From assembly GCF_015752045.1 (NCBI RefSeq), contig NZ_JADOUS010000012.1, forward strand, positions 1-64,000: a stretch of 64,000 bases of DNA. The letters run 5' to 3'. The stretch is from Arthrobacter_D sp015752045. GTDB taxonomy: Bacteria; Actinomycetota; Actinomycetes; Actinomycetales; Micrococcaceae. The translations under genes and the position numbers were made by a program. Shown here in pieces: positions 34,872 through 43,726 of this stretch. Every line of letters begins with the position of its first letter. Position 1 is the stretch's first letter. The notes under the pieces were generated by a model that worked only from the letters and a program-made list of their open reading frames with translations, did not search any database and had not been told where the DNA came from.

Positions 34872-35768
34872 TTACTCGGACTTCGGCCGGGCGGGCCTGA
34901 CGGCGTGTCCGCCGAATTGGTTGCGCAGCGCAGCGACCATCTTCATGGACGGGGAGTCCTCCTGCCTCGAATTGAACCGGGCGAACAGGGCTGCGGTGAT
35001 CGCAGGCGCCGGAATCGAATGGGCGATGGCCTCCTCGACGGTCCATCGGCCCTCTCCCGAATCCTCCACGTAACCGGCGATCTTCGTCAGACCCGGATCC
35101 TCCTGCAAGGCCTTGACCACCAGGTCCAGCAACCAGGACCGGACGACGGTGCCCTTCTGCCAGGCCGCGAACGTGCCATGGACATCCTTCACGATGTCCT
35201 TGGCCTCGAGCAGTTCGTAGCCCTCCGCGTAGGACTGCATGAGCCCGTACTCGATCCCGTTATGGACCATCTTGGCGTAGTGGCCTGCTCCGACGTCGCC
35301 GACGTGCACGAAGCTCTCCGCGCGGTCGCCCTCGGGACGCAGTGCATCGAAGATGGGCAGGGCACGTTCGACATCCTCGTCGCTGCCCCCGGCCATCAGG
35401 CCGTAGCCGTTCTCCAGACCCCATATGCCGCCCGAGACGCCGCAATCCAGGAACCGGATCCCCTGCTGCGCGAGCAGGGTCGCGTGGATCTGGTCGTCCG
35501 TGAACTTGGAGTTGCCCCCGTCGATCACGAGGTCCCCTTCGGACAGAAGGTGCGACAGATCGGTGACCACAGCGTGCGTGATCTCACCGGCCGGAACCAT
35601 GACCCAGATGATCCGTGGGGCGGGCAGGGACGAGACGAGTTCCTCGAGGCTCGACACGTCCGTGCGATCAGGAGCACGATCGAACCCGGTGACCCCGATC
35701 CCCTTCGCCTGGAGTCGTTCCCTCATATTGAATCCCATTTTTCCGAGTCCAACGAGACCGATGTGCAT
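34872..35768 (-). CDS. gnd: 6-phosphogluconate dehydrogenase (decarboxylating), short form
   Basis: A 298-residue oxidoreductase converting 6-phosphogluconate to ribulose 5-phosphate. The Rossmann start is GLVGLGKMGFNM; VIDGGNSKFTDD, LDCGVSGGIWGLENGYGLM and the catalytic-helix segment YAKMVHNGIEYGLMQSYAEG are family signatures. It belongs to the short (~300-residue) class, often NAD-dependent, rather than the ~470-residue enzyme; cofactor cannot be settled here. Its place between dnaN and recF is a recurring actinobacterial arrangement. GAAGAGAG precedes the ATG. Confidence 0.94.
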   Translation of the reverse strand: MHIGLVGLGKMGFNMRERLQAKGIGVTGFDRAPDRTDVSSLEELVSSLPAPRIIWVMVPAGEITHAVVTDLSHLLSEGDLVIDGGNSKFTDDQIHATLLAQQGIRFLDCGVSGGIWGLENGYGLMAGGSDEDVERALPIFDALRPEGDRAESFVHVGDVGAGHYAKMVHNGIEYGLMQSYAEGYELLEAKDIVKDVHGTFAAWQKGTVVRSWLLDLVVKALQEDPGLTKIAGYVEDSGEGRWTVEEAIAHSIPAPAITAALFARFNSRQEDSPSMKMVAALRNQFGGHAVRPARPKSE

Positions 35769-35835
35769 GAGCTCTCTTCCTGACGATGCGTTCGTCCGGC
35801 CGCCGGCCGGGCTGTGCGACCCGATGATGGGCGGA

Positions 35836-36960
35836 CTACAGATTGGGCAGTCGGACAGGCATCAGCAGGTACCGGTAATCTTCCCTATCCTCGCCGGATG
35901 CGTCCTCCTGGGCCGAGATGACCGCCGGTTTCGGAGGCGAGGTGAAGGAGAACCGTACGTAGGGGCTGCTGAAGGCCCCGAGTCCCTCGCTGAGGTAATG
36001 CGGGTTGAACGCGACGGTGATGTCATCACCGTCGAGCGTTGCCTCGATCCCCTCGGAGGCTTGGGCATCCTCCCCGGTTCCGGCATCGAGGGTCACCTGA
36101 CCCTCGGAGAAGGCGAGGCGGACGGGCGTGTTGCGCTCGGCGACAAGTGAGACGCGACGTACCGCTTCCACGAGCGCGCTGGTCTGCACGGTCGCGTGGA
36201 TCGGTGTGGTCGCAGGGAACAGCGACCTGATCTTGGGGTAGTCCCCGTCCACGAGCAGAGAGGTGGTGCGGCGCCCCCCGGATTCGAAGCCGATGAGTTC
36301 CGAGTTGTCCGAGAACGCGATGTTCAGTTCGCCGGCACCGCCCAGGGTCTTCGCGACCTCGCTGAGGGTCTTGGCCTTCACGAGGGCGCTGGTCGAGATG
36401 CCTGGCGTCGTCGGTTTCCAGGAGACTTCGCGAAGTGCCAGCCGGTAGCGGTCCGTGGCAAGCAGCGTGATCAGGTCGTCCTCGATCTCCATCCGCACCC
36501 CGGTGAGGATGGGCAGGGTGTCGTCACGGCTTGCGGCGATGATGACCTGCGATACTGCCTGGGCGAAAGCGTCCCCGTCGACGACGCCGCTGACCGCGGG
36601 CAGCTTCGGGAGCTCCGGATATTCCCCTTCGGGCATAGTCGCGAGGTTGAAACGACTGTTCCGGCATGTGAGTGTCACCTTCGACCCGTCGGTGGCCACT
36701 TCGACGGGTGCGGACGGCAGGCTTCGGCAGATATCCGCGAGGAGCCGTCCGGACACGAGGATCGTGCCTTCTTCGAGGACGTCGGCAGGGATCTCGAGCC
36801 GGGCGGAGATCTCGTAGTCGAAGCTCGCGAGGCTGAGCATGCCGCCTTCGGCTTTGATCAGGAGGCCGGCGAGGACGGGCACGGGTGGTCGCGGTGACAG
36901 GGAACGGGCGGTCCAGGACACAGCCTCTGCAAGTACATCCCGCTCAACTCTGAATTTCAC
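35836..36960 (-). CDS. dnaN: DNA polymerase III beta sliding clamp
   Basis: The 374-residue processivity clamp, three similar domains of about 120 residues (MKFRVERDVLAEAVSWTARS; GDAFAQAVSQVIIAASRDDT; ALVEAVRRVSLVAERNTPVR) and the conserved ending YRYLLMPVRLPNL. GTG start. A hairpin followed by seven T residues sits 27 to 58 bases upstream on the same strand, so transcription arriving from oriC may be attenuated before the gene. Confidence 0.97.
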   Translation of the reverse strand: MKFRVERDVLAEAVSWTARSLSPRPPVPVLAGLLIKAEGGMLSLASFDYEISARLEIPADVLEEGTILVSGRLLADICRSLPSAPVEVATDGSKVTLTCRNSRFNLATMPEGEYPELPKLPAVSGVVDGDAFAQAVSQVIIAASRDDTLPILTGVRMEIEDDLITLLATDRYRLALREVSWKPTTPGISTSALVKAKTLSEVAKTLGGAGELNIAFSDNSELIGFESGGRRTTSLLVDGDYPKIRSLFPATTPIHATVQTSALVEAVRRVSLVAERNTPVRLAFSEGQVTLDAGTGEDAQASEGIEATLDGDDITVAFNPHYLSEGLGAFSSPYVRFSFTSPPKPAVISAQEDASGEDREDYRYLLMPVRLPNL

Positions 36961-37442
36961 GGAGCAGTGCCGCCTTTCGCCAGATCAAAAAAACAGCCAC
37001 CGGCGAATCGCCGGCGGATGGTCGGGTCCGATGCCTGGACGGATGTCCCCATGGCAAGGGAACTACAACCCTACTGGGTCAAAGCTTAGCCGGATAGCGA
37101 GCTCGCGGAGCGGGCTCGCTCCGTGCCGGTGTGAGGTGTGCGGGACGTGGAATGTTATTTGACGAGCTTTTGAAGTTTAAGGTTCGTAGTGTTAATAACT
37201 GCTGTGGATTCTGTGGATAACCCCGCCTGTCGAGGCGCTACCGCGGATTTTGCCTGTGGATAACATGTGTGTTCGATCGACGGCCTGCAGGAGGTCCCTG
37301 TGGGCAGAATCCTTGTGATTCCGCGGATCCACAGGTAGAGGGGGGTTTATCCTCAGGCTGGACCGGGATGTCCCCCCAGTTATCCACAGTTGTGTCCACA
37401 CCTGTTAATTACGGGTGGGTGCTGCTGCGGGTCGCTGGAGGG
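36961..37442. other. oriC: oriC, the chromosomal replication origin
   Basis: The 482-base gap between dnaN and dnaA has perfect DnaA boxes at 37212-37220 (-), 37255-37263 (-) and 37380-37388 (+). Weaker ones lie at 37347-37355 (TTATCCTCA), 37203-37211 (TGTGGATTC on +) and 37325-37333 (GGATCCACA). An AT-rich stretch (37154-37200) next to the boxes is a plausible unwinding element. A hairpin AGCGAGC/GCTCGCT occupies 37096-37120. Flanking genes point away in both directions, as expected for divergent forks. Confidence 0.9.
36987..37018 (-). terminator. Terminator-like hairpin between oriC and dnaN
   Basis: On the minus strand CCGGCGATTCGCCGG (37014-37000) forms a 7-bp stem that can extend by CCG/TGG with one mismatch, and CTGTTTTTTT (T run 36993-36987) follows a few bases later. 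It lies in the dnaN leader, 27 bases before the GTG. Confidence 0.7.
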
Positions 37443-38858
37443 TCAGGCTTCCCGCTGCTTGTGCTTGATCCGGTTGGTGAGTTCGGTGACCTGGTTGAAG
37501 ATCGCACGGCGTTCGGCCATGAGCTCGCGGATCTTCCGGTCGGCGTGGATGACGGTGGTGTGGTCGCGCCCTCCGAGTTCCTGTCCGATCTTCGGAAGGG
37601 ACATGTCGGTCAGCTCGCGGCAGAGGTACATCGCGATCTGCCGCGCGGTCACCAGAGTCCGAGTGCGCGACTTGCTGCACAGTTCTTCCATGCTGATCTG
37701 GAAGTAGTCCGCCGTCTGCGCCATGATCACCGTCGAGGTGATCTCCTGCGCGCCGTCGGCGGAAATCAGATCCTTCAGGACGATCTCCGCCAGGTTCACG
37801 TCAACGGGCTGGCGGTTCAGGCTGGCGAAGGCCGTCACCCTGATGAGGGCACCCTCGAGCTCGCGGATGTTCGTGGCGATCTTCGAGGCGATGTACTCCA
37901 GCACGTCATCGGGCGCGCTCAGGCTGTCGCTGATCGCCTTCTTCCGGAGGATGGCGATGCGCGTCTCCAGTTCGGGAGGCTGGATATCCGTCAGCAGGCC
38001 CCACTCGAAGCGGGAGCGCATGCGTTCCTCGAATCCGATGAGCTGCTTGGGTGGCAGATCGGAAGTGATGACGACCTGCTTGCTGTGGTTGTGCAGGGCG
38101 TTGAAGGTGTGGAAGAACTCCTCCATGGTCCGGTCCTTGCCGGACAGGAACTGGATGTCATCGATCAGCAGGATGTCCACGTTGCGATAGGTCTGCTTGA
38201 AGCTCGAACCCTCGTCGTCGCGGATCGAATTGATGAAGTCGTTAGTGAACTCCTCGGAATTCACGTAGCGGACACGGATGCCGGTGTAGAGATGCCTGGC
38301 GTAGTGGCCGATGGCGTGCAGCAGATGGGTCTTGCCCAGCCCCGAGTCACCGTAGATGAACAGGGGGTTGTAGGCCTTCGCCGGAGCTTCCGCCACCGCT
38401 ACAGCAGCCGCATGGGCGAAGCGGTTCGACGACCCGATGACGAAGGTGTCGAAGATGTACTTCGGATTGAGTCGGCCGAACTCGTGCGAGTTGCTGGGCG
38501 GCGTCGGGGATGGTTTGGCTTCACCCTTCGGCTCCGGGGACGGCTGCGCCGGCGCTTCCTGCTCCGGGACGTCCACGGCGACGGGCGTCAGCTCGGGATC
38601 GATGACGAACGCGCATTGGATGTCCTCGCGGAACACATCACGCAGCGCCTCGTCGAGGGCCCCCTTCAGTTGGGTCTGCAGCACCTCGCGGGTGAGTTCG
38701 TTCGGCACGGCGATGAGCATCGTGGTGCCGATGAGCCCCTGCGCCTGGGCGAGGACCATGAAGCCGCGCTGGCGGGGCGTGACGCGGTCGTCCTGTTCGA
38801 GGGTGCGGATGACTTTACGCCAGGAGCTCCCGACGTCGTTTACCTCATCTGTACCCAC
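37443..38858 (-). CDS. dnaA: Chromosomal replication initiator protein DnaA
   Basis: The 471-residue initiator that binds DnaA boxes and melts oriC. Domain I is at residues ~1-85 (SWRKVIRTLEQDDRVTPRQR), a Pro/Glu/Ser-rich linker follows, then AAA+ domain III (Walker A GDSGLGKTH, Walker B ILLIDDIQFLSGKD) and domain IV with GGRDHTTVIHADRKI for box recognition. The GTG at 38858 has AGAGGGG five bases upstream; an earlier start 20 codons before would begin inside a box-containing leader and lacks such support. Confidence 0.97.
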   Translation of the reverse strand: MGTDEVNDVGSSWRKVIRTLEQDDRVTPRQRGFMVLAQAQGLIGTTMLIAVPNELTREVLQTQLKGALDEALRDVFREDIQCAFVIDPELTPVAVDVPEQEAPAQPSPEPKGEAKPSPTPPSNSHEFGRLNPKYIFDTFVIGSSNRFAHAAAVAVAEAPAKAYNPLFIYGDSGLGKTHLLHAIGHYARHLYTGIRVRYVNSEEFTNDFINSIRDDEGSSFKQTYRNVDILLIDDIQFLSGKDRTMEEFFHTFNALHNHSKQVVITSDLPPKQLIGFEERMRSRFEWGLLTDIQPPELETRIAILRKKAISDSLSAPDDVLEYIASKIATNIRELEGALIRVTAFASLNRQPVDVNLAEIVLKDLISADGAQEITSTVIMAQTADYFQISMEELCSKSRTRTLVTARQIAMYLCRELTDMSLPKIGQELGGRDHTTVIHADRKIRELMAERRAIFNQVTELTNRIKHKQREA

Positions 38859-39315
38859 GAAGACCCCTCTTGGCTGTGCTTCCAGTCGAAAATGTCCGTC
38901 ATCCACAGAGTTGTGCACATGTCGTGGATAAACGGACCAGAGCCAAGACTAGAGGATGAAAAGTGCAGAAGATAGCGGATTGGTGCGGCGTGGGAGCCCT
39001 CACAGGGGGTGTGGCTCATGCCCGTCGGGGGGCGTGTAGGGTGATTTGAGGACGAGTTGTCCACAGGGTGGTGGATCGATCGTCCACAAGCCGTCTGGCG
39101 CGAGTTTGACGGCCGTCAGCGCTGTCCCCTACCGTTGTGTAGTCCAACATGTCTGCATTTCGCATGCCATCACAGATGTTCCCGGGTACTAAGTGGCCTC
39201 GGGAGGTGACAGCTCTCCCGCGAATGTCGGATGTACACCTTCATCGCGTCAGTCTGTTCTTCCCCCTTGTTGCAATGGGCCGGACGCATCTCAAGATCGT
39301 TCTGGAGTAACTACA
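38859..39315. promoter_or_regulatory. dnaA-rpmH intergenic region with DnaA boxes
   Basis: The 457-base divergent promoter region. DnaA-box-like sites are TCATCCACA (38899-38907, +), CGTGGATAA (38923-38931, minus-strand box with one change) and TTGTCCACA (39057-39065, +); TCGTCCACA at 39080-39088 is weaker. The first two lie within 75 bases of the dnaA start, as expected for autoregulation. No gene is supported here. Confidence 0.65.
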
Positions 39316-39453
39316 GTGAGCAAGCGGACTTTTCAGCCGAATAACCGCCGTCGTGCCAAGAAGCACGGCTTCCGTCTTCGCATGCGGACCCGCGCTGGTC
39401 GTGCCATCCTGTCGGCGCGCCGCGGCAAGGGCCGTACCGAACTCTCGGCATAA
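39316..39453 (+). CDS. rpmH: 50S ribosomal protein L34
   Basis: A 45-residue, highly basic ribosomal protein. The sequence KRTFQPNNRRRAKKHGFRLR and the continuation MRTRAGRAILSARRGKGR are diagnostic. GTG start with TGGAG upstream. First gene of the conserved rpmH-rnpA-yidD-yidC-jag-rsmG run that leads away from dnaA. Confidence 0.98.
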   Translation: MSKRTFQPNNRRRAKKHGFRLRMRTRAGRAILSARRGKGRTELSA

Positions 39454-39535
39454 GCGGTTCCTCCCTCGCCATGCATCCTTCGGATGATCGCGTCGGCATG
39501 GGTCTCCCTTCCTCGGCAAGGGACAGGATCTCCCC

Positions 39536-39916
39536 ATGCTCCCGATGATCCACCGGGTGAGAACGGCAGCGGATTTTGCACGTACCGTACGTTCCGGTGC
39601 CCGGTCAGGGCGCCGGAACGTTGTGCTATATGGCGCCAGGACGGTGGACTCCGCCCCCTCGAGGGTCGGGTTCATCGTGGGCAAGAACGTCGGGAACGCG
39701 GTCACCCGCAACCTCGTTAAACGGAGGCTGCGTCATATGTCGGCGGAGTGGGTCGTCGCGAATCCCCGCGGGTACGACGTCGTCGTGCGCGCCCTACCGC
39801 CGGCCGCTGACAGCGACTGGCCGGCCCTGACCAGGGACTTCGAGAACTGTGTGTCCACGGTCGCGCGGAAGCTGAAGGGCTCGGAACCAGCGGGAAGGCG
39901 GGGCGGAGTATCGTGA
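39536..39916 (+). CDS. rnpA: Ribonuclease P protein component
   Basis: The 126-residue protein subunit of RNase P, which helps the RNA subunit process tRNA 5' ends. It begins with the family start PMIHRVRTAADFARTVRSG and contains the RNR-type motif NAVTRNLVKRRLRH. Lengths and charge are normal. Its end overlaps yidD by GTGA. The rnpB RNA is not in this window. Confidence 0.95.
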   Translation: MLPMIHRVRTAADFARTVRSGARSGRRNVVLYGARTVDSAPSRVGFIVGKNVGNAVTRNLVKRRLRHMSAEWVVANPRGYDVVVRALPPAADSDWPALTRDFENCVSTVARKLKGSEPAGRRGGVS

Positions 39917-40275
39917 GTGACGTCGCTCTCCGGGTGCTGGCCTTCGTCGTCGGAATGCCGCGCCTGATGGTGATCGGACTCCTGATTGCGTACCGGAAGG
40001 TCATCTCTCCGCTGTACGGGCCGGTGTGCCGTTTCTACCCGAGCTGCTCGGCGTATGCGCTCGAGGCGGTGACCGTCCACGGAGTAGTGCGTGGCATCTG
40101 GCTCGCGTCGAAGCGGCTGGTGCGATGCCACCCCTGGAACGACGGCGGCGTGGACCACGTCCCCCCGGGCGGCCGGCGTTTCCGTGAAGGGAACGTGCCA
40201 GCGATAGTTGTGTTGAACCACCCGGTGATTCCGGCCGATGACGAAAGCCGCCCCGCGGCCCGAGGAGCAGACTGA
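39913..40275 (+). CDS. yidD: Membrane protein insertion efficiency factor YidD
   Basis: A 120-residue membrane-associated protein with the signature IAYRKVISPLYGPVCRFYPSCS followed by YALEAVTVHG, and CHPWNDGGVDHVPP near residue 75. The conserved core ends there; the last ~35 residues are variable. YidD is an amphipathic protein that aids YidC-dependent insertion. GTG start overlapping rnpA, two bases from yidC. Confidence 0.94.
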   Translation: MSDVALRVLAFVVGMPRLMVIGLLIAYRKVISPLYGPVCRFYPSCSAYALEAVTVHGVVRGIWLASKRLVRCHPWNDGGVDHVPPGGRRFREGNVPAIVVLNHPVIPADDESRPAARGAD

Positions 40276-40277
40276 TT

Positions 40278-41240
40278 ATGGGTTTTTTTGAGACGATCCT
40301 GACACCGTTCAGGTGGCTCGTGTCGTGGATCATGTTCATGTTCCACGAGGGCTTCACGTTCCTCGGAATGAATCCCGCATCCGGGTGGACCTGGGTGCTG
40401 TCGATCATCGGCCTCGTCGTCGTCATCCGTGCCGCACTCATCCCCGTGTTCGTGAAGCAGATCAAGGCGCAGCGTGGCATGCAGGCGCTCCAGCCGGACC
40501 TGCGCAAGCTGCAGCAGAAGTACAAGGGAAAAACGGACCAGCTCTCGCGCCAGGCGATGACGCAGGAACAGATGGCCCTGTACAAGAAGCACGGGACGAA
40601 CCCGTTCGCCGCGTGCCTCCCGATCCTCATCCAGATGCCGTTCTTCTTCGCCCTCTTCACGGTCCTCAACGGGATCTCGCGGGCCAGCGAGGACAACGAG
40701 GGGATCGGTGCGCTGTCGCCGGACTCCGTCCGCGAGTTCGACGACGCGACGATCTTCGGCGCCCCCCTCTCCTCGACGTTCCTCGGCAGCTTCGGCGCCG
40801 ACGGGAACATCAGCGTCATCATCCTCTCCGTGATCATGATCATCGCCATGACGGCGTCGCAGTTCATCACGCAGAAGCAGATCATGGCGAAGAACATGTC
40901 CGAAGAGGCCATGCAGAGCCCCTTCATGCGTCAGCAGAAGATCATGCTGTACATCCTCCCGCTGGTGTTCGGTATCGGTGGCATCAACTTTCCGATCGGT
41001 GTGCTCGTCTACTGGACGACCACCAACGTGTGGACGATGGCGCAGCAGTTCTACGTCATCCGCAAGATGCCCACCCCGGGGTCCCCCGCCGCCAAGGCCC
41101 TCGCGGACCGGCGTGCGAAGAAGGGCCTGCCCATGGTCCCGCTGCTCGGAGAACGGAAGAGCGAGCCGGCCGTCGAGACGGTGCCGGAGCCCCGAAGCCA
41201 GCGTGTTCAGCCCCAGCGCAAGAAGAGGAAGAGGCGATGA
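40278..41240 (+). CDS. yidC: Membrane protein insertase YidC/Oxa1
   Basis: A 320-residue insertase without the large periplasmic domain of Proteobacteria. Five membrane helices are visible, with a basic cytoplasmic hairpin (AQRGMQALQPDLRKLQQKYK) after helix 2, the stretch NPFAACLPILIQMPFFFALF, and FGIGGINFPIGVLVYWTTTN near the end. The groove Arg is expected in helix 2 (VVVIRAALIPV). A basic tail (KKRKRR) may contact ribosomes. ATGA overlap with the next gene. Confidence 0.96.
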   Translation: MGFFETILTPFRWLVSWIMFMFHEGFTFLGMNPASGWTWVLSIIGLVVVIRAALIPVFVKQIKAQRGMQALQPDLRKLQQKYKGKTDQLSRQAMTQEQMALYKKHGTNPFAACLPILIQMPFFFALFTVLNGISRASEDNEGIGALSPDSVREFDDATIFGAPLSSTFLGSFGADGNISVIILSVIMIIAMTASQFITQKQIMAKNMSEEAMQSPFMRQQKIMLYILPLVFGIGGINFPIGVLVYWTTTNVWTMAQQFYVIRKMPTPGSPAAKALADRRAKKGLPMVPLLGERKSEPAVETVPEPRSQRVQPQRKKRKRR

Positions 41241-41794
41241 CGGTAGACGACGAAGAGCAGATCGCCGGTAACCAGCCGGAGCCCGACGACGACGTCGAGA
41301 TTCCGTCGACGAGCAAGGCAACCCGACTCGACGAAGAGGGAGACGTCGCAGCGGACTACCTCGAGGAGTTGCTCGACATCGCGGATATCGACGGGGATAT
41401 CGACATCGAGGTCCGCAGCGGCCGGACGTACATCTCGATCGTGTCCGAGGGCACAGCGGACACAGGACTGGGCTCGCTCGTCGGGCGCGACGGCGAAGTG
41501 CTGGAAGCCCTGCAGGAGCTGACGCGCCTCAGTGTGCTGACCGCCACCGACACGCGGTCGCGGCTGGTCCTGGATGTGGATGGCTACCGCGACAGACGCG
41601 GGCGTGAACTGACGAAGATCGCGCAGGACGCCGTCGAGAAGGTCAAGGAATCCGGGGAGGACATGGCGCTCGCGCCGATGTCCGCCTACGAGCGGAAGAT
41701 CGTGCACGACGTCGTCGCCGACCTCGGGTTCGTGAGCGAGTCCGAGGGCGAGGGACAAGCGCGGCACATCGTCGTCTCCCCCAGCGATGACTGA
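41237..41794 (+). CDS. jag: Jag/KhpB-type KH and R3H RNA-binding protein
   Basis: A 185-residue RNA-binding protein. An acidic N-terminal region (~45 residues) replaces the Jag-N domain. A KH-like domain covers ~50-110 (GSLVGRDGEVLEALQELTRL) and an R3H domain ~115-180 (APMSAYERKIVHDVVAD with the preceding KVKESG). In firmicutes KhpB influences wall growth and division; the role here is inferred. Overlaps yidC and rsmG, giving coupled translation. Confidence 0.92.
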   Translation: MTVDDEEQIAGNQPEPDDDVEIPSTSKATRLDEEGDVAADYLEELLDIADIDGDIDIEVRSGRTYISIVSEGTADTGLGSLVGRDGEVLEALQELTRLSVLTATDTRSRLVLDVDGYRDRRGRELTKIAQDAVEKVKESGEDMALAPMSAYERKIVHDVVADLGFVSESEGEGQARHIVVSPSDD

Positions 41795-42455
41795 TCCCGC
41801 CCGCAGTGATGCCGGCGGCCCTGAGCCGACGGCGGAGGAGATGACGGCGGCTTCCGCGGTGTTCGGTGACCGGCTCGGACTCGCCCGCGACTTCGTGGTC
41901 CACCTCGCCACGTCGGGGATCGAGCGTGGGTTGCTCGGTCCGAGGGAAGTGCCTCGCCTCTGGGGGCGTCACGTCCTCAACTGTGCCGTGGTGGCGGAAC
42001 TCATGGACGCCGATGCGTCGGTCGTCGATGTCGGGAGCGGGGCAGGCCTTCCCGGTCTGGCGATAGCCATCGCCCGCCCTGATCTCCACCTGGATCTCGT
42101 CGAGCCGCTCGAGCGGCGTGTCACCTGGTTGAAGGAGGTCGTGAACGACCTCGCACTGGAGAATGTGACCGTGCACCGCGCACGCGCGGAGGAGATGGTG
42201 GGCACCCTTCACGGTGACTACGTCACGGCGCGGGCGGTGTCCGCCCTCACCACGCTCGCGGGCTGGACCATCCCCCTGACCAGGCCCGGAGGGCAGGTCC
42301 TCGCCATTAAGGGACGCAGTGCCGGCGAGGAGATCGACAAGGCCCGCAAGGTCATCCGGAAACTGGGCGGGGGGACGGCGGAGATCGTGACAGCGGGTGC
42401 CGACGTCCTCGACGAGCCCACGACGGTTGTGCGAATCCCCGTCCGTACGGTCTGA
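41787..42455 (+). CDS. rsmG: 16S rRNA (guanine527-N7)-methyltransferase RsmG (GidB)
   Basis: A 222-residue SAM-dependent methyltransferase acting on 16S rRNA position 527. Motif I is VVDVGSGAGLPGLAIAIARP (residues ~75-95); LVEPLERRVTWLKEVV follows and DYVTARAVSALTTLAGW precedes the C-terminal sheet. Loss of this enzyme gives low-level streptomycin resistance in other bacteria. The frame overlaps jag by eight bases. Confidence 0.95.
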   Translation: MTDPARSDAGGPEPTAEEMTAASAVFGDRLGLARDFVVHLATSGIERGLLGPREVPRLWGRHVLNCAVVAELMDADASVVDVGSGAGLPGLAIAIARPDLHLDLVEPLERRVTWLKEVVNDLALENVTVHRARAEEMVGTLHGDYVTARAVSALTTLAGWTIPLTRPGGQVLAIKGRSAGEEIDKARKVIRKLGGGTAEIVTAGADVLDEPTTVVRIPVRTV

Positions 42456-42557
42456 GTTCCCCGCCGATCCCCGGGCGGTGCCGTGGTCCCGTGCGGCGCG
42501 GGTTATCCCGTTACCCTTGTAGATAACGACGTCTGGCATGTGAGAGTGAGCTACTGA

Positions 42558-43649
42558 GTGACCATCAAGGACGCCCCCGCGAAGAAATCCGAGCCACGAT
42601 CGGCTTCAGGATCCCATCTCGCCGTTGGATTGCGTGAAATACAACCCGGAGTGTTTTCAGATCCTGCCAACACTGGTGTTGTTTCACGTGAAACCACCGT
42701 GGCCACCTCCGACTCCGTCGGTTCCCCCGCGGCGAAGAAGCTGGTCAAGGGGAAGAGCGTGATGGAGGCGATGGATGACTCATCCCCCCTCGGACGTGAA
42801 CTTGCGAGCGAGACCAGGCGCCGCGAGAAACTCCTGGGCAAGGAGCTTCCCCGGCCGAAGAGCACCCGGATCATGACGATCAGCAATCAGAAGGGTGGGG
42901 TGGGCAAGACGACGACGACGGTCAACATCGCCGCGGCCCTCGCAACCGCCGGACTGCAGGTCCTGGTGATCGACATCGATCCCCAGGGGAACGCATCGAC
43001 CGCTCTGAACATCGATCACCACGCCGACGTTGACTCGATCTACGATGTCCTCATCGACGACGTGCCGCTGGGCGACGTCGTCGCGGCCTGCCCGGATGTC
43101 CCTAATCTGATCTGCGCTCCGGCCACGATCCATCTTGCCGGCGCCGAGATCGAACTGGTCTCCCTCGTCGCGCGCGAGCAGAGGCTTCGGCGGGCTATCG
43201 ACGTGTACGCCAAGGAGCGTGAGAAGAAGGGTGAGCCGCGCCTGGACTTCGTCTTCATCGACTGCCCGCCGAGCCTGGGACTGCTGACCGTCAATGCCTT
43301 CGTAGCCGCGAAGGAGGTCCTGATCCCGATCCAGTGCGAGTACTACGCGCTCGAAGGACTGAGCCAGCTCCTGAAGAACATCGAGATGATCCAGAAGCAC
43401 CTCAACGCCGACCTCACAGTCTCGACGATCCTGCTCACCATGTATGACGGGCGGACGAATCTTGCGGCCCAGGTGGCAGCGGAAGTCCGTGAGCACTTCC
43501 CCCAGCAGGTGCTGAAGGCAGTAGTCCCGCGGTCCGTCAGGATCTCCGAGGCCCCGAGCTACCAGCAGACCGTCATGACATATGACCCCTCATCCAGTGG
43601 CGCTCTCTCCTATCAGGAAGCGGCGGCTGAAATCGCCTCGCGGTCCTGA
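42558..43649 (+). CDS. parA: Chromosome partitioning ATPase ParA (Soj)
   Basis: A 363-residue deviant-Walker ATPase that moves origin-proximal ParB-parS complexes. The core has NQKGGVGKTTTTVNIAAALA (near 112), DIDPQGNAST and FIDCPPSLGLLTVN. About 105 residues precede the core, rich in Lys/Ser/Glu and longer than in many ParA proteins. They may bind DNA or a polar anchor. One parS site lies inside this extension and is read as VSRET. GTG start with only a weak ribosome binding site, so an internal start cannot be excluded. Confidence 0.93.
   Translation: MTIKDAPAKKSEPRSASGSHLAVGLREIQPGVFSDPANTGVVSRETTVATSDSVGSPAAKKLVKGKSVMEAMDDSSPLGRELASETRRREKLLGKELPRPKSTRIMTISNQKGGVGKTTTTVNIAAALATAGLQVLVIDIDPQGNASTALNIDHHADVDSIYDVLIDDVPLGDVVAACPDVPNLICAPATIHLAGAEIELVSLVAREQRLRRAIDVYAKEREKKGEPRLDFVFIDCPPSLGLLTVNAFVAAKEVLIPIQCEYYALEGLSQLLKNIEMIQKHLNADLTVSTILLTMYDGRTNLAAQVAAEVREHFPQQVLKAVVPRSVRISEAPSYQQTVMTYDPSSSGALSYQEAAAEIASRS
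42681..42694. other. parS: parS site 1 (inside parA)
   Basis: Perfect 14-bp palindrome GTTTCACGTGAAAC, the bacterial parS core bound by ParB. It is read in the parA frame as VSRET. Confidence 0.93.
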
Positions 43650-43726
43650 CGACGGGCCGACCATCGGTCCGCTGGACCCGCAAGACGTAGAACCGGAGCC
43701 TCGCTCCGAAACGTGGAAGGAATGAC

